A stretch of DNA of 64,000 bases, from contig NZ_CP079863.1 in the NCBI RefSeq assembly GCF_025263485.1, positions 2,604,001-2,668,000 of the forward strand. Reading direction: 5' to 3'. A program made the position numbers and the translations under genes. Shown piece after piece: positions 39,356 to 50,517 of this stretch (positions within the stretch are counted from its first letter, which is position 1; each line of letters opens with the position of its first letter). The notes under the pieces were generated by a model. That model was given only the letters and a program-made list of their open reading frames with translations. It was not told the origin of the DNA and did no database searches. This DNA comes from Mycobacterium sp. SMC-2 (GTDB taxonomy: Bacteria > Actinomycetota > Actinomycetes > Mycobacteriales > Mycobacteriaceae).

Positions 39356-40408
39356 ATGACGCAAGCCCCCGACCGCGAGAAGGCTCTCGAACTGGCGATG
39401 GCCCAGATCGAAAAGAGCTACGGCAAAGGCTCGGTGATGCGTCTCGGCGACGAGATGCGTCAGCCGATCTCGGTCATCCCGACCGGATCCATCGCACTGG
39501 ACGTGGCCCTGGGCATCGGCGGCCTGCCCCGCGGCCGGGTCGTGGAGATCTACGGCCCGGAATCCTCGGGTAAGACCACCGTCGCCCTGCACGCGGTGGC
39601 CAACGCCCAGGCCGCCGGCGGCGTCGCGGCCTTCATCGACGCCGAGCACGCCCTGGATCCGGACTACGCCAAGAAGCTCGGCGTGGACACCGACTCCCTG
39701 CTGGTCAGCCAGCCCGACACGGGGGAGCAGGCCCTCGAGATCGCCGACATGCTGATTCGCTCCGGCGCGCTCGACATCCTGGTCATCGACTCGGTGGCCG
39801 CGCTGGTGCCGCGCGCGGAACTCGAAGGCGAGATGGGTGACAGCCACGTCGGCCTGCAGGCCCGCCTGATGAGCCAGGCGCTGCGGAAAATGACTGGTGC
39901 GCTGAACAATTCGGGCACCACCGCGATCTTCATCAACCAGCTGCGCGAGAAGATCGGGGTGATGTTCGGCAGCCCCGAAACCACCACGGGTGGAAAGGCT
40001 TTGAAGTTCTACGCGTCGGTGCGCATGGACGTGCGGCGGATCGAGACGCTCAAGGACGGCACCAACGCGGTCGGTAACCGCACCCGGGTCAAGGTCGTCA
40101 AGAACAAAGTGTCGCCGCCGTTCAAGCAGGCCGAGTTCGACATCCTCTACGGCAGGGGGATCAGCCGGGAAGGCTCGCTGATCGACATGGGTGTGGAGCA
40201 GGGCTTCATCCGCAAGTCGGGTTCCTGGTTCACCTACGAGGGCGAGCAGCTCGGCCAGGGCAAGGAGAATGCCCGCACCTTCCTGGTGGAGAACGCCGAC
40301 GTGGCCAACGAGATCGAGAAGAAGATCAAGGAAAAGCTCGGCATTGGCGCGGTCGTGACCGATGACTTGTCCGATGACAGCGTCCTGCCCGCCCCCGTCG
40401 ATTTCTGA
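39356..40408 (+). CDS. recA: Recombinase RecA (no intein)
   Basis: 350 aa. Walker A GPESSGKT is at residues 67-74, Walker [14 protein letters not shown] near 141, DNA loop L2 follows [16 protein letters not shown], and the C-terminus is acidic. RecA drives strand exchange and stimulates LexA cleavage. The reading frame is continuous, whereas M. tuberculosis recA is interrupted by a 440-residue intein. GGAGAGG precedes the ATG. recX overlaps its 3' end. Confidence 0.99.
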   Translation: MTQAPDREKALELAMAQIEKSYGKGSVMRLGDEMRQPISVIPTGSIALDVALGIGGLPRGRVVEIYGPESSGKTTVALHAVANAQAAGGVAAFIDAEHALDPDYAKKLGVDTDSLLVSQPDTGEQALEIADMLIRSGALDILVIDSVAALVPRAELEGEMGDSHVGLQARLMSQALRKMTGALNNSGTTAIFINQLREKIGVMFGSPETTTGGKALKFYASVRMDVRRIETLKDGTNAVGNRTRVKVVKNKVSPPFKQAEFDILYGRGISREGSLIDMGVEQGFIRKSGSWFTYEGEQLGQGKENARTFLVENADVANEIEKKIKEKLGIGAVVTDDLSDDSVLPAPVDF

Positions 40409-40895
40409 GCCCGCTCGCGAGGAGCAGGCCAGGACGCTGTGCCTGCGCCTGCTCACCGCGAGGGCGCGCACCCGGGCCGAGCTGCACGGCCAGCTGACCA
40501 AACGCGGCTACCCCGAGGAGGTCAGCGCCTCCGTGCTCGACCGGCTCACCGCCGTCGGCCTGATCGATGACACCGATTTCGCCGAACAGTGGGTGCGGTC
40601 GCGTCGGGCAAAGGCCGGCAAGAGCAAGCGGGCGCTGGCCGCCGAATTGCACACCAAGGGTGTCGACAAGGACGTGATCGCCACGGCGCTGTCCGGGATC
40701 GATGCCGCTGCCGAACGGGACCGGGCAGAGGAGTTGGTGCGGGCCAAGCTGCGCCGGGAGACGCTGGACGGCGATGACGCGCGAGTGACCCGTCGGCTGG
40801 TCGGAATGTTGGCGCGCCGAGGCTACAGTCAGAACCTGGCGTGCGAGGTCGTCCTCGCCGAGCTGGCCGCCGAACGGGAGCGCCGCCGGGTCTAA
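40374..40895 (+). CDS. recX: Regulatory protein RecX
   Basis: 173 aa inhibitor of RecA filament growth, made of helical repeats ([33 protein letters not shown] type, read in parts). The ATG at 40374 (MTASCPPPS) aligns best with the M. tuberculosis start; another ATG at 40362 would add four residues. It overlaps recA by 35 nt, so it is translationally coupled. Confidence 0.95.
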   Translation: MTASCPPPSISEPAREEQARTLCLRLLTARARTRAELHGQLTKRGYPEEVSASVLDRLTAVGLIDDTDFAEQWVRSRRAKAGKSKRALAAELHTKGVDKDVIATALSGIDAAAERDRAEELVRAKLRRETLDGDDARVTRRLVGMLARRGYSQNLACEVVLAELAAERERRRV

Positions 40896-41386
40896 CTGGG
40901 CCGCCCCGAGGGCTGCGGCGAGCCATGACGCCACTCGTCAGGGACCCGGGTCGAGCCGACCAACGCCCGGGCGCGGTCCTTGCCGCTCGCGGAAAGGACA
41001 CACTCCACGGATGTTTTACGGTCGTCGGCATCGACCACCCGCGCGCTCAGCCGGAGCGTCTCACCGATCGGCGTCGGACGCAGATAATCGACAGACAGCG
41101 ACACGGTCGCGTGCCAGATCTCAGGGTCGCTGCCGATCTCGCGCTGCTCTCGGCGATAGGCGTGGGCGATGGCGGTGCACACGCCATGACAGTCCAGCAG
41201 GGTGGCGATGATCCCGCCGTTGAGGACGTGTCGAGGCCCCGCGGCGAACTCCGCTCGCGGAGTCCATTCGGCGACCGCGAGTTCCCCGTCCCAGTAGCTC
41301 TTCAGGTGTAAACCGGTCGGATTGTCGGCGCCGCACCCCCAGCAGTAGTTGTCCAGTATCTGGTCTTGGAAGGCCGCGGCTGTCAC
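40892..41386 (-). CDS. PaaI-like hotdog thioesterase
   Basis: 164 aa single hotdog domain: [19 protein letters not shown] (about residues 55-73), with the central helix and the Asn/Asp typical of PaaI-type acyl-CoA thioesterases, and [14 protein letters not shown] (about 96-109). Substrate unknown. GTG start. Its end overlaps the recX stop by 4 nt (convergent). A 60-codon frame ends 6 nt upstream on the same strand. Confidence 0.82.
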   Translation of the reverse strand: MTAAAFQDQILDNYCWGCGADNPTGLHLKSYWDGELAVAEWTPRAEFAAGPRHVLNGGIIATLLDCHGVCTAIAHAYRREQREIGSDPEIWHATVSLSVDYLRPTPIGETLRLSARVVDADDRKTSVECVLSASGKDRARALVGSTRVPDEWRHGSPQPSGRPS

Positions 41387-41392
41387 GGCTGC

Positions 41393-41575
41393 CTATTCTG
41401 CCCGGACGGCTGGTGAAGAACCATCGGAATAACCGGCCTCGCCGGCCACCACGATGCGGAAACCGCCATCCACCGAGTCTCGCTGCAGGAGATCTCGGTG
41501 GCGACGATTCCACTTCCCGTCGTAGGTCGCGCGCCGGCCCGTCGCCGGCGGGTCCGGCCCGTTGGATGCCGTCAC
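41393..41575 (-). CDS. Possible small protein, 60 aa
   Basis: An open frame with ATG start encodes a polar, Arg/Gly/Asp-rich 60-residue protein (residues 18-27 [10 protein letters not shown]; 37-48 [12 protein letters not shown]). No family recognised. Its stop lies 6 nt before the thioesterase start, which suggests an operon; on the other side it is divergent from miaB. Coding status is uncertain, since GC-rich DNA readily yields such frames. Confidence 0.3.
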   Translation of the reverse strand: MTASNGPDPPATGRRATYDGKWNRRHRDLLQRDSVDGGFRIVVAGEAGYSDGSSPAVRAE

Positions 41576-41619
41576 CGTCCAATTCTCGCTGCCACGCCGT
41601 ATCCCCGTACCATGGCCCC

Positions 41620-43119
41620 GTGACTTCGACGCTGGCAGCCCCGCGGACCTACCAGGTCCGCACCTATGGCTGCCAGATGAATGTCCACGACTCCGAGCGG
41701 CTGGCGGGTCTGCTGGAAGCGGCCGGCTACCAGCGGGCGGTCGAGGGTGCCGACGCCGACGTGGTCGTCTTCAACACCTGCGCCGTCCGCGAGAACGCCG
41801 ACAACAAGCTCTACGGCAACCTCAGCCACCTGGCTCCGCGCAAGCGCGGCAATCCGGAGATGCAGATTGCGGTCGGGGGCTGCCTGGCCCAAAAAGACCG
41901 GGAAGCGTTGCTGCGCAAGGCGCCTTGGGTCGACGTCGTCTTCGGCACGCACAACATCGGATCGCTGCCCACGCTGCTCGAACGGGCCCGGCACAACAAG
42001 GTCGCCCAGGTGGAGATCGCCGAGTCGCTGCGGGAGTTCCCGTCGTCGCTGCCCAGCGCGCGCGAATCGGCTTACGCCGCTTGGGTTTCCGTCTCGGTCG
42101 GGTGCAACAACAGCTGCAGCTTCTGCATTGTCCCCTCGCTGCGCGGCAAAGAGGTCGACCGCAGCCCGGCCGACATCCTGGCCGAGGTGAGGGCGCTGGT
42201 GGACGACGGCGTCCTGGAAGTCACGCTTCTGGGCCAGAACGTCAACGCCTACGGGGTGTCGTTCGCCGACCCGGCGCTGCCCCGCGATCGCGGCGCCTTC
42301 GCACGGCTGCTGCGGGCCTGCGGGGACATCGATGGGCTGGAACGGGTGCGGTTCACCTCACCGCACCCGGCCGAATTCACCGACGACGTCATCGCGGCCA
42401 TGGCGCAGACCCCCAACGTGTGCCCGGCCCTGCACATGCCCCTGCAGTCGGGCTCCGACCGGGTGCTGCGCGCGATGCGGCGCTCCTACCGCGCCGAGCG
42501 CTACCTCGGCATCATCGACCGCGTCCGCGCGGCCATGCCGCACGCCGCCATCACCACCGATCTGATCGTCGGGTTTCCCGGTGAAACCGAAGAGGACTTC
42601 GCCGCCACCCTCGACGTGGTGCGGCAGGCCCGGTTCGCGGCCGCGTTCACCTTCCAATACTCCAAGCGGCCCGGCACCCCGGCCGCCCAGCTCGACGGGC
42701 AGCTCCCCAAAGCCGTTGTGCAGGAACGCTATGAGCGGCTCGTCGAGCTGCAGGAGCAGATTTCGCTGGAGGGTAATCGCGCGCTGGTCGGGCAGACCGT
42801 GGAAGTGCTGGTCGCCGCCGGCGAGGGACGCAAGGACACCCGCACCGCGCGGATGACCGGGCGCGCCCGCGACGGCCGCCTGGTGCACTTCAGCGCCGAG
42901 GACCGGGTGCGCCCCGGAGACCTCGTCACCACGGTCGTCACCCAGGCCGCACCGCACCACCTCATCGCCGACGCCGGCATCCTCAGCCATCGCCGTACCC
43001 GCGCGGGAGACGCGCACGCCGCGGGGCAACGCCCGGGCGGCATCGGTCTCGGCATGCCCGCAGTCAGACCACCCACCGACCCCACGCAAGCCACAGAACC
43101 CCTTGGATGTGCCCGATGA
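41620..43119 (+). CDS. miaB: tRNA-2-methylthio-N6-dimethylallyladenosine synthase
   Basis: 499 aa radical-SAM methylthiotransferase completing ms2i6A37 in tRNAs. The N-terminal cluster Cys are in YGCQMN, NTCAVRE and GGCLAQ; the radical-SAM C-x3-C-x2-C is CNNSCSFC (about residues 164-171); the C-terminal TRAM domain covers about 380-445, then a low-complexity tail. GTG start with TACCAT (41608-41613) six nt upstream. miaA, which makes its substrate, is 4 kb downstream. Confidence 0.96.
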   Translation: MTSTLAAPRTYQVRTYGCQMNVHDSERLAGLLEAAGYQRAVEGADADVVVFNTCAVRENADNKLYGNLSHLAPRKRGNPEMQIAVGGCLAQKDREALLRKAPWVDVVFGTHNIGSLPTLLERARHNKVAQVEIAESLREFPSSLPSARESAYAAWVSVSVGCNNSCSFCIVPSLRGKEVDRSPADILAEVRALVDDGVLEVTLLGQNVNAYGVSFADPALPRDRGAFARLLRACGDIDGLERVRFTSPHPAEFTDDVIAAMAQTPNVCPALHMPLQSGSDRVLRAMRRSYRAERYLGIIDRVRAAMPHAAITTDLIVGFPGETEEDFAATLDVVRQARFAAAFTFQYSKRPGTPAAQLDGQLPKAVVQERYERLVELQEQISLEGNRALVGQTVEVLVAAGEGRKDTRTARMTGRARDGRLVHFSAEDRVRPGDLVTTVVTQAAPHHLIADAGILSHRRTRAGDAHAAGQRPGGIGLGMPAVRPPTDPTQATEPLGCAR

Positions 43120-43718
43120 AGCAAGAACACCCCCACGTCGCCGCCCTGCGCACCGAAATCGAGGCCGCCGAGCGCCGGGTGGCGCGCGGATTCGACCCGG
43201 GCCCAAGGGGTTTCGTGGTGGCGATACTGGTCTTCTTCCTGCTGGGATCGTTCATCCTGCCGCACACCGGCGCGGTGCGGGGCTGGGATGTGTTGTTCGG
43301 CAGCCACGGGGCCGGCGCGGCCGCGGTGGCGTTGCCGTCGCAGGTGTTCGCCTGGCTGACCCTGGTGTTCGGCGTCGGGTTCTCCATGCTGGCGCTGGTG
43401 ACGCGGCGCTGGGCGCTGGCCTGGATCGCGCTCGCGGGCTCGGCGCTCGCCGGTGCGGCGGGGCTGTTGGCCATCTGGTCGCGTCAGACGGTCGCGGTGG
43501 GGCACCCGGGCCCGGGGGTGGGGCTGATCGTGGCCTGGATCCTCGTACTCGCGCTGACCTACCAATGGACGCGGGTGGTGTGGTCGCGCACCATCGTTCA
43601 ACTCGCGGCCGAGGAGCAGCGGCGCCGGGTCGCGGCGCAGCAGCAGTCGATGACGCTGCTCGACAGCCTGGACGACGGGGCACCGGCGGAGCGTGCGCCC
43701 CGGGATCCGGAAGCCTAG
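43116..43718 (+). CDS. Conserved membrane protein (Rv2732c-like)
   Basis: 200 aa with four hydrophobic helices (about residues 30-50, 68-90, 95-120, 130-152), charged ends, and a Gln/Arg-rich cytoplasmic tail ([14 protein letters not shown]). Function unknown. ATG at 43116 overlaps the miaB stop (ATGA); an ATG nine nt earlier is possible. It ends sharing CTAG with the convergent DUF349 gene. Confidence 0.85.
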   Translation: MKQEHPHVAALRTEIEAAERRVARGFDPGPRGFVVAILVFFLLGSFILPHTGAVRGWDVLFGSHGAGAAAVALPSQVFAWLTLVFGVGFSMLALVTRRWALAWIALAGSALAGAAGLLAIWSRQTVAVGHPGPGVGLIVAWILVLALTYQWTRVVWSRTIVQLAAEEQRRRVAAQQQSMTLLDSLDDGAPAERAPRDPEA

Positions 43719-45076
43719 GACTTACGCGTCAGCGCCTCGGCGGCCGCTTGCGCCCACTGCCGCCACTGTTCGGCGTTGGCCTTGGCCTCCTCGGCCTCTT
43801 TGGTACGGCCCGCCGCCGCGGCTTTCTGGGCCTGCTGCTCGTACTGTTCGGCGCGAACCCGGAACTGCTCCGCGCGGGCCTGCGCCTGCGGATCCGACCA
43901 ATCGGCCTCGCCCGCATCGCGCACCTTCTTCTCGATTGCGCGCAGCCGGCGCTCCAGTTCGGCGGATCGTTCCCGCGGCACCTTCCCGATCGCGTCCCAC
44001 TTGTCGGCGATCGAACGCAACGCCGCCCGGGCCGCGTCCTGGTTGCTGGTGTCGATCTTGTCGGCCTCGGCCAGCAGCGCCTCTTTGGCGGTGGCGTTGG
44101 CCCGCAGCTCCGCGTCCTTCTCGGCCGTCGCCGCGTTGCGCGCCGAGAAGAAGACGTCCTGGGCCGCCTTGAACCGCCGCCACAGGGCGTCGTCGACATC
44201 CCTGGCCGCTCGGCCCGCCGCCTTCCACTCCGTGAGCAGCTTGCGGAATTCCGCGCTGGTGGCGGTCCAGTCCGTCGAATCGGACAGGGCCTCGGCCCGT
44301 TCGCAGAGTCGTTCCTTCGCCTGGCGAACACCCAGGCGTTCCCGGTCCAGTTCGGCGAAATGGGAGCCCCGCCGCCGGTTGAAGGCCTCCCGGGCGGCCG
44401 AATAGCGCTTCCACAGCGCGTCATCGACCTTCCGGTCCAGGCCGTTGATGGTCTTCCACTCGTCGAGGATGGCCCGCAGCCGGTCGCCTGCGGCCTTCCA
44501 CTGCGTCGAGTTGGCGGCCAACTCCTCGGCCTCGGCGGCCAGCGCCTCCTTGCGCGCGGTCTGGGTGGCGCGATGCTCGTCGCGGCGGGAGCGCTCCTCG
44601 GCGACCGTGGCCTCGACCTGTTCGAGGAGGCTGGTCAAGCGGCTCGCGAGCGCGTCGATGTCGCCCAGCACGGCCGCCGTCGGCAACGTTTCCGCCAGCT
44701 CGGACGCATGGGCCTTGATCTTGCGCGCGTCACCGGTTCCCGCCGCGAGCCGCTCCTCCATGAGCGTGACCTCGGTGCTCAGGTCGTCGAAGCGGCGGCC
44801 GAAGTGGGCGAAGGCGGCTTCGCGGTCACCGGCCTGCCAGGAGCCGACGATGCGCTCGCCGGCGGCGGTGATCAGCCAGACCGTGCCGTCGTCGTCGACG
44901 CGCCCGAACTGATGCGGATCGCTACGTGGGGGCGCCGGCACCGGGTGGACGGTGGGCCGTGGCGCCGAGCTCAGCGGCCGGGGCCCCGGACGGGGTCCCG
45001 GGCGTGGCACCGGGGCCGAAACCGGCCGCGGCTCAGGTGCGGTCGGGGCTCCGCCGTGGGGTTCGTCAACCGTCAT
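43715..45076 (-). CDS. DUF349 helical-repeat protein (Rv2731-like)
   Basis: 453 aa. A Pro-rich N-terminus (residues 5-60) and a small beta domain ([19 protein letters not shown], 71-90, read in parts) precede five or so DUF349 three-helix repeats of the form W(K)xxxDDALWxRFxxA (for example [30 protein letters not shown]). In other bacteria DUF349 proteins bind RNA or affect recombination; the mycobacterial role is unknown. The ATG at 45076 matches the M. tuberculosis length. Confidence 0.87.
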   Translation of the reverse strand: MTVDEPHGGAPTAPEPRPVSAPVPRPGPRPGPRPLSSAPRPTVHPVPAPPRSDPHQFGRVDDDGTVWLITAAGERIVGSWQAGDREAAFAHFGRRFDDLSTEVTLMEERLAAGTGDARKIKAHASELAETLPTAAVLGDIDALASRLTSLLEQVEATVAEERSRRDEHRATQTARKEALAAEAEELAANSTQWKAAGDRLRAILDEWKTINGLDRKVDDALWKRYSAAREAFNRRRGSHFAELDRERLGVRQAKERLCERAEALSDSTDWTATSAEFRKLLTEWKAAGRAARDVDDALWRRFKAAQDVFFSARNAATAEKDAELRANATAKEALLAEADKIDTSNQDAARAALRSIADKWDAIGKVPRERSAELERRLRAIEKKVRDAGEADWSDPQAQARAEQFRVRAEQYEQQAQKAAAAGRTKEAEEAKANAEQWRQWAQAAAEALTRKS

Positions 45077-45478
45077 GCGCTCGTCACCTACCCTTCGCGC
45101 GGTCGGTATCCCGCGCACCTGCCGCGCGTAGCGGCACCGTCTGCTCCCTGTGGGCCGGCCATCACGGCTCTCCCAACAGCTGCTTAACAGTATTCAAGCA
45201 GCTTGGCTGACCGTACGCCGCCATCCTGATCTTCCCGGTCCGGATCCGTCGGCGCAGGCGCGTGGGGCGACACCACCGCTGGCGCGCTTAACCGAATCGC
45301 AGCCTCTCGCACAGCCCTTCCATAGGTTAGTGCCGTAAGAACAGGGGGTGCTGCACCGAACCAGCAGCGCGTGGGGCACGTCATACAGTTGTTGCTGAAC
45401 TGATCGCAAATTTTTGGTGTATTTGCCCGAGCCCCAGGGAAAGCTTGGTCGGGGCATTCGTGAGGTGAGGGGTCGCTC
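45077..45478. other. 402-bp intergenic region, no gene seen
   Basis: It separates the divergent DUF349 and DMT-transporter genes. The right half is comparatively A/T-rich (AAATTTTTGGTGTATTTG near 45410-45427). A hairpin-prone GC block (GCCCCAGG-GAAAG-CTTGGTCGGGGC, about 45431-45456) follows just before the transporter start. No tRNA or riboswitch signature recognised. Confidence 0.5.
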
Positions 45479-46462
45479 ATGTCGAAAGTTGATGTCGCGG
45501 CGTTGATCGCGCTGTGCGCGGCGTTGGCATCCGCGGTCGGCGATGTGATCCGCCAGCGCTCGGCGCAGGAGATCACGGACAAGCAGGTCGGCCACCTCGA
45601 GCTGTTCCGCATGTCGTTGAAGGACACCCGGTGGTGGTTGGGAGGCTCGGCGGCGGTACTGAACTACAGCCTGCAGGCCGCCGCCCTGGCCTGGGGCTCG
45701 GTGGTGTTGGTGACCGCACTGCAGGTGACCGCTTTGCTGTTCGCCCTGCCGATCTACGCGCGGCTGACGAGGCGCCGGGTGACCAGTTGGGAGTGGGTGT
45801 GGGCGGTGGTGCTCGCCGGCGCCCTGGCGGTGGTCATCGTGGTGGGCGACCCGGCCTCCGGCCATCAGCGCGCATCGGTCCAGACGTGGGCCGTCGTGGC
45901 CGCGGTGATGGTGCCGCTGCTGGTGGCATGCGTGGTAGCCGCGCGGATCTGGTCGGGCAGCCCGTTTGCCGCCGCGCTGCTCGCGGTGGTGGCGGGTTCG
46001 GCTCTGGCGTTGTTCGCGGTGCTCACGAAGGGCATCGTCGAAGTCGGCGAGGACGGTCCGCTGGCCGTGCTGACCGCGCCCGAATTCGTCCCCTGGCTGC
46101 TGCTGGCGTTGACCGGGATGATTTTCCAGCAGTCGGCGTTCCGCGCCGGCGCGCTCACGGCCTCGATGCCGACGATGACGGTCGCGAAGCCCGTGGTGGC
46201 CGGTCTGCTCGGCATCTTCGTCCTCGGCGAAACGCTGAACGCGAACGGACCCAAGGCCGTCCTGCTGATCGCGGCGGTGGCGGTGGTGATCGTGGCAACG
46301 GCCGCGCTGGCCCGCGGCGAGGCGGCCACCATGGTCGCGGAGACCGGACGAGACGACCCACGCAGCACGCCAGAGAGGTGGCCGTCCGAAGACGGTGAAG
46401 CCGACCCTGTGAGCGACCCGATCACCGACAGCGGCCTGAGCGCGTCGCGCGCGTGGGGATGA
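45479..46462 (+). CDS. DMT-superfamily (EamA-like) membrane transporter (Rv2729c-like)
   Basis: 327 aa with about nine to ten membrane helices through residue 285, then a charged C-terminal tail. Features include VLVTALQVTALLFALPIYARL (about residues 75-95, read in parts) and a second half repeating the fold (MTVAKPVVAGLLGIFVLGETL), as in drug/metabolite transporters. The substrate is unknown. Weak SD GAGGGG before the ATG. Confidence 0.8.
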   Translation: MSKVDVAALIALCAALASAVGDVIRQRSAQEITDKQVGHLELFRMSLKDTRWWLGGSAAVLNYSLQAAALAWGSVVLVTALQVTALLFALPIYARLTRRRVTSWEWVWAVVLAGALAVVIVVGDPASGHQRASVQTWAVVAAVMVPLLVACVVAARIWSGSPFAAALLAVVAGSALALFAVLTKGIVEVGEDGPLAVLTAPEFVPWLLLALTGMIFQQSAFRAGALTASMPTMTVAKPVVAGLLGIFVLGETLNANGPKAVLLIAAVAVVIVATAALARGEAATMVAETGRDDPRSTPERWPSEDGEADPVSDPITDSGLSASRAWG

Positions 46463-46506
46463 GGCCTTCGAGGACCTGGTTGCCGCCGAGCCGTTAGTTT
46501 GGTGGC

Positions 46507-47196
46507 GTGCTCAGCGGCATTGCGATCGTTCCCTCGGCGCCGCTGCTGGTGCCCGAGCTCGCCGGGGCGGCCACCGCGGAGGTGACCGACCTGGTGGCCG
46601 CGGTGCTGGCGGCGGCCGCCATGCTGCCCACCCGCTGGATCGCCATCGGGCCGGCGGGACGCGACGACGTGTTCGGCCCGGACGCCTCCGGCACATTCGC
46701 GGGTTTCGGCGCGGACGTCCGGGTTCGGCTTTCGCCGGGGGCTGACTGCGGGCCGCCTGCCGACCTGCCCGTGTGCGCGTTGCTGGCCGCCTGGGTCCGG
46801 GGCCAGGTCCGGCCCGAAGCGACCGCGCAGGCCCGCACCTACTCAACCGACCATGACGCCGGGACCGCGGTGGCCCGCGGCCGCCGCTTGCGCGCCGAGC
46901 TCGACCGGTCACCGGAGCCGGTCGGGGTGCTGGTGGTGGCCGACGGCGCGAACACCCTGACACCGGCCGCACCCGGCGGATACGACCCATGCAACGCCGA
47001 AGCGCAGCAGGCCCTCGACGACGCGCTGGCCACCGGCGACGTCGCCGCCCTGACCGGGCTGCCGCGGCAGATCCTGGGACGGGTCGCCTTCCAGGTGCTG
47101 GCCGGCCTGGCCGAACCGGGACCGCGGTCGGCCAAGGAGTTGTACCGGGGTGCGCCCTATGGCGTGGGCTACTTCGCCGGCGCCTGGCAGCTCTGA
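46507..47196 (+). CDS. Conserved protein, class III extradiol dioxygenase-like fold (Rv2728c-like)
   Basis: 229 aa. Starts [17 protein letters not shown], the pattern of LigB-like extradiol ring-cleavage enzymes and their MEMO-like relatives, then an Ala-rich middle and C-terminal [17 protein letters not shown]. No complete metal-ligand set can be assigned by eye. GTG start with TAGTTT (46495-46500) six nt upstream. miaA begins 7 nt after its stop, so it heads the miaA-dapF run. Confidence 0.75.
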   Translation: MLSGIAIVPSAPLLVPELAGAATAEVTDLVAAVLAAAAMLPTRWIAIGPAGRDDVFGPDASGTFAGFGADVRVRLSPGADCGPPADLPVCALLAAWVRGQVRPEATAQARTYSTDHDAGTAVARGRRLRAELDRSPEPVGVLVVADGANTLTPAAPGGYDPCNAEAQQALDDALATGDVAALTGLPRQILGRVAFQVLAGLAEPGPRSAKELYRGAPYGVGYFAGAWQL

Positions 47197-47203
47197 GGCG
47201 GCC

Positions 47204-48127
47204 GTGCGACCACTGGCCATCATCGGCCCGACGGGAACGGGCAAGTCGCAGCTGGCGCTCGACGTCGCCGAACGGCTCGACACCGCTGCGGAGATCGTCA
47301 ACGCCGACGCGATGCAGCTCTACCGCGGAATGGACATCGGCACCGCCAAACTTCCCGTCGATCAACGCCGCGGCATCCCGCATCGCCAGCTCGACGTCCT
47401 GGACGTCACCGAGACCGCGACGGTCGCCCGCTATCAGCGCGCCGCGACCGCGGACATCGAAGCGATCGCGGCCCGAGGCGCCGTGCCCATCATCGTCGGC
47501 GGCTCGATGCTCTACATCCAATCCCTGCTCGACGACTGGTCGTTCCCCGCGACCGATCCCGCCGTGCGGGCGCGCTGGGAACGGCGGCTGGCCGAGGTCG
47601 GGGTGGGCGTCCTGCACGCCGAGCTGGCCCGTCGCGACCCCGCCGCCGCGGCGGCCATCCTGCCCACCGACGCGCGGCGCACCGTGCGGGCGCTCGAAGT
47701 GGTCGAGTTGACCGGGCAGCCGTTCGCGGCGTCCGCGCCACGCATCGGCCCCCCGAGGTGGGACACCGGCATCGTTGGATTGGATTGCGAGACAACGGTT
47801 CTCGACGAGCGACTGGCCCGGCGCACCGACGCCATGTTCGACCAGGGCCTGGTCGACGAGGTGAACGCGCTCCTGGGCGCGGGCCTGCGCGACGGGGTCA
47901 CCGCGTCGCGCGCCCTGGGCTACGCCCAGGTGATCGAGGCGCTCGACGCCGGAGGCGGCGCGGATCGACTGCGCGACGCGCGGGAACAGACGTACGTGGG
48001 CACCCGACGCTACGTGCGACGGCAGCGGTCCTGGTTCCGCCGCGACCACCGGATCCACTGGCTGGACGCGGCCGATGGCACCCGGCTCGTCGACGACGCG
48101 CTGCGAGCCTGGGGCCACGTATCCTGA
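47204..48127 (+). CDS. miaA: tRNA dimethylallyltransferase
   Basis: 307 aa. The P-loop GPTGTGKS is at residues 8-15, [14 protein letters not shown] (about 39-52) gives the substrate site, and the C-terminal [11 protein letters not shown] and [14 protein letters not shown] are typical. MiaA adds dimethylallyl to A37 of UNN-reading tRNAs, the substrate of MiaB. GTG start 7 nt downstream of the preceding gene; dapF begins 4 nt after its stop. Confidence 0.96.
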   Translation: MRPLAIIGPTGTGKSQLALDVAERLDTAAEIVNADAMQLYRGMDIGTAKLPVDQRRGIPHRQLDVLDVTETATVARYQRAATADIEAIAARGAVPIIVGGSMLYIQSLLDDWSFPATDPAVRARWERRLAEVGVGVLHAELARRDPAAAAAILPTDARRTVRALEVVELTGQPFAASAPRIGPPRWDTGIVGLDCETTVLDERLARRTDAMFDQGLVDEVNALLGAGLRDGVTASRALGYAQVIEALDAGGGADRLRDAREQTYVGTRRYVRRQRSWFRRDHRIHWLDAADGTRLVDDALRAWGHVS

Positions 48128-48131
48128 GCAG

Positions 48132-49004
48132 GTGATTTTCGCGAAGGGCCACGGCACGGAGAACGACTTCGTGGTGCTGCCGGACGCGCAGGCCACGCTC
48201 GACCTCACCGCCGCCCGGGTGGCGGCCCTGTGCGACCGGCGGCGCGGATTGGGCGCCGACGGGGTGCTGCGGGTCACCACCGCCGGTGCCGCCCTGTCGG
48301 CCGGCGTGCTCGACCGCCTGCCCGACGGCGTGGCCTCAGCCGATTGGTACATGGACTACCGCAACGCCGACGGTTCCGTCGCCCAGATGTGCGGCAACGG
48401 CGCCCGGGTGTTCGCGCATTACCTGCGGGCCAGCGGCCTGGAGGCACGCGACGAATTCGTGATCGGGTCGCCGGCCGGCCCCCGGCCGATCACCGTGCAC
48501 CGCGCCGACGCGACGCACGCCGACATCAGCGTCGACATGGGGAAGGCCAACACGCTCGGCCCGGGGAGCGCCGTCATCGGCGGCCGGCGGTTTTCCGGCC
48601 TGGCGGTCGACGTGGGCAATCCCCACTTGGCCTGCGTGGATCCCGCGCTGACCGCCGAGGAGCTGGCCGCGCTGGACGTGGCGGCGCCGGTGAGCTTCGA
48701 CCCCGCCCAGTTCCCGGAGGGCGTCAACGTCGAAGTGCTCACAGCGCCGGCCGACGGCGCGGTGCGGATGCGGGTGCACGAGCGGGGCGTGGGCGAGACC
48801 CGCTCGTGCGGCACCGGCACGGTCGCGGCGACGGTGGCCGCGCTGGCCGGCGCCGGTGCGGACACCGGAACGCTCGTGGTGCGGGTGCCGGGCGGCGACG
48901 TCGTCGTCACCATCACCGACGCCACCAGCTACTTGAGGGGACCGTCGGTATTGGTGGCGCACGGGGAGGTCAGCGGGGAATGGTGGGACGCGCAGCAGCG
49001 TTAA
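48132..49004 (+). CDS. dapF: Diaminopimelate epimerase
   Basis: 290 aa PLP-independent racemase making meso-diaminopimelate. The two catalytic Cys lie in [13 protein letters not shown] (about residue 87) and SCGTGTVAA (about 226), each opening a half of the pseudo-symmetric fold. GTG start. TATCCT (48120-48125), inside the miaA end, is six nt before it, so dapF may also have its own leaderless promoter. Confidence 0.96.
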   Translation: MIFAKGHGTENDFVVLPDAQATLDLTAARVAALCDRRRGLGADGVLRVTTAGAALSAGVLDRLPDGVASADWYMDYRNADGSVAQMCGNGARVFAHYLRASGLEARDEFVIGSPAGPRPITVHRADATHADISVDMGKANTLGPGSAVIGGRRFSGLAVDVGNPHLACVDPALTAEELAALDVAAPVSFDPAQFPEGVNVEVLTAPADGAVRMRVHERGVGETRSCGTGTVAATVAALAGAGADTGTLVVRVPGGDVVVTITDATSYLRGPSVLVAHGEVSGEWWDAQQR

Positions 49005-49050
49005 TTCGAATGCACGACGCCGATTCGCCGTGCATCATCTTTGATTGCCT

Positions 49051-50472
49051 ATGACACATCCCGAATTCTCTAATCACGCTGTGCCGGAACCGAGCACCGG
49101 CGAACTCGCCCTGGAAGACCGGTCGGCGCTGCGCCGCGTCGCCGGGCTGTCCACCGAGCTCGCCGACGTATCCGAGGTCGAGTACCGCCAGCTGCGGCTG
49201 GAACGCGTCGTCCTGGTCGGCGTGTGGACCGACGGCACCGCCGCCGACAGCGAGGCCAGCATGGCCGAGCTGGCCGCCCTGGCCGAGACCGCCGGCTCCC
49301 AGGTGCTCGAAGCGCTCATCCAGCGCCGCGACAAGCCCGACCCGTCCACCTACATCGGCTCGGGCAAGGCCCAGGAGCTGCGCGAAGTGGTGCTGGCGAC
49401 CGGCGCCGACACCGTGATCTGCGACGGTGAACTGTCCCCGGCGCAGCTGACCGCCCTGGAAAAGGCAGTGAAGGTGAAGGTCATCGACCGCACCGCGCTG
49501 ATTCTGGACATCTTCGCCCAGCACGCGACCAGCCGGGAGGGCAAGGCGCAGGTATCGCTGGCCCAGATGGAGTACATGCTGCCGCGGCTGCGCGGCTGGG
49601 GTGAGTCGATGTCCCGGCAGGCCGGTGGCCGTGCCGGCGGCAGCGGGGGAGGCGTGGGCCTGCGCGGTCCGGGTGAAACCAAGATCGAGACCGACCGCCG
49701 CCGCATCCGTGAACGCATGGCCAAGCTGCGGCGCGAGATCAAGGACATGAAGCAGGTCCGCGACACCCAGCGCAGCCGCCGCCGGCAGAGCGACGTGCCG
49801 TCGGTCGCCATCGTCGGCTACACCAACGCCGGCAAGTCGAGCCTGCTCAACGCGCTGACCGGGGCGGGGGTGCTGGTGCAGGATGCGTTGTTCGCGACGC
49901 TGGAGCCCACCACCCGCCGCGCCGAGTTCACCGATGGTCGCCCGCTGGTGCTCACCGACACGGTCGGGTTCGTCCGGCACCTGCCCACCCAACTGGTCGA
50001 GGCGTTCCGCTCCACGCTGGAGGAGGTCGTCGACGCCGACCTGTTGCTGCACGTGGTCGACGGCTCCGACGCCAACCCACTCGCCCAGATCAATGCGGTG
50101 CGCGAGGTGATCACCGACGTCGTCGCCGACCATCATGGTGACCCGCCGCGCGAGCTGGTGGTGGTGAACAAGGTGGACGCCGCGAGCGCGCTGACGCTGG
50201 CGAAGCTTCGGCACGCGCTGCCCGGGGCGGTGTTCGTCTCGGCGAGAACGGGCGAAGGTATCGACGCCCTGCGTTGCCGGATGGGCGAGCTGGCCGTTGC
50301 CGCCGATGCGGCCGTGGACGTGGTGATTCCGTACCACCGCGGCGACCTGGTGGCCCGGCTGCACGCCGACGGGCGCGTGCAGCACCAGGAGCACAAGCCC
50401 GACGGCACCCGGATCAAGGCCCGGGTTCCGGCGGCGCTGGCCGGGCGCCTGCAAGAGTTCTCCGCCGACTGA
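49051..50472 (+). CDS. hflX: GTPase HflX
   Basis: 473 aa ribosome-splitting/rescue GTPase. The N-terminal HflX domain ends with GRAGGSGGG-VGLRGPGETKIETDRRRI (about residues 191-220), then come G1 GYTNAGKSS (about 254-262), G3 DTVGF (about 306-310) and NKVD (about 373). Loss of HflX alters macrolide susceptibility in mycobacteria. ATG at 49051 preferred over TTG at 49045. Confidence 0.95.
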   Translation: MTHPEFSNHAVPEPSTGELALEDRSALRRVAGLSTELADVSEVEYRQLRLERVVLVGVWTDGTAADSEASMAELAALAETAGSQVLEALIQRRDKPDPSTYIGSGKAQELREVVLATGADTVICDGELSPAQLTALEKAVKVKVIDRTALILDIFAQHATSREGKAQVSLAQMEYMLPRLRGWGESMSRQAGGRAGGSGGGVGLRGPGETKIETDRRRIRERMAKLRREIKDMKQVRDTQRSRRRQSDVPSVAIVGYTNAGKSSLLNALTGAGVLVQDALFATLEPTTRRAEFTDGRPLVLTDTVGFVRHLPTQLVEAFRSTLEEVVDADLLLHVVDGSDANPLAQINAVREVITDVVADHHGDPPRELVVVNKVDAASALTLAKLRHALPGAVFVSARTGEGIDALRCRMGELAVAADAAVDVVIPYHRGDLVARLHADGRVQHQEHKPDGTRIKARVPAALAGRLQEFSAD

Positions 50473-50499
50473 TCTCCCGGGCGACCCCGGCCGCTGCCG

Positions 50500-50517
50500 A
50501 CCAACCGTCTGGTTGGT
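50500..50517. promoter_or_regulatory. fadE20: Operator-like inverted repeat at the fadE20 promoter
   Basis: ACCAACC-GTCT-GGTTGGT (50500-50517) is a perfect 7-bp inverted repeat with a 4-nt centre. TATATG follows at once (50517-50522, sharing the last T) as a possible -10. It resembles TetR-type operators. The regulator is not identified. Confidence 0.6.

Noticed and set aside
39356..40408. Intein in RecA
   Set aside because: The RecA frame is continuous at normal length, with no splicing-block residues.
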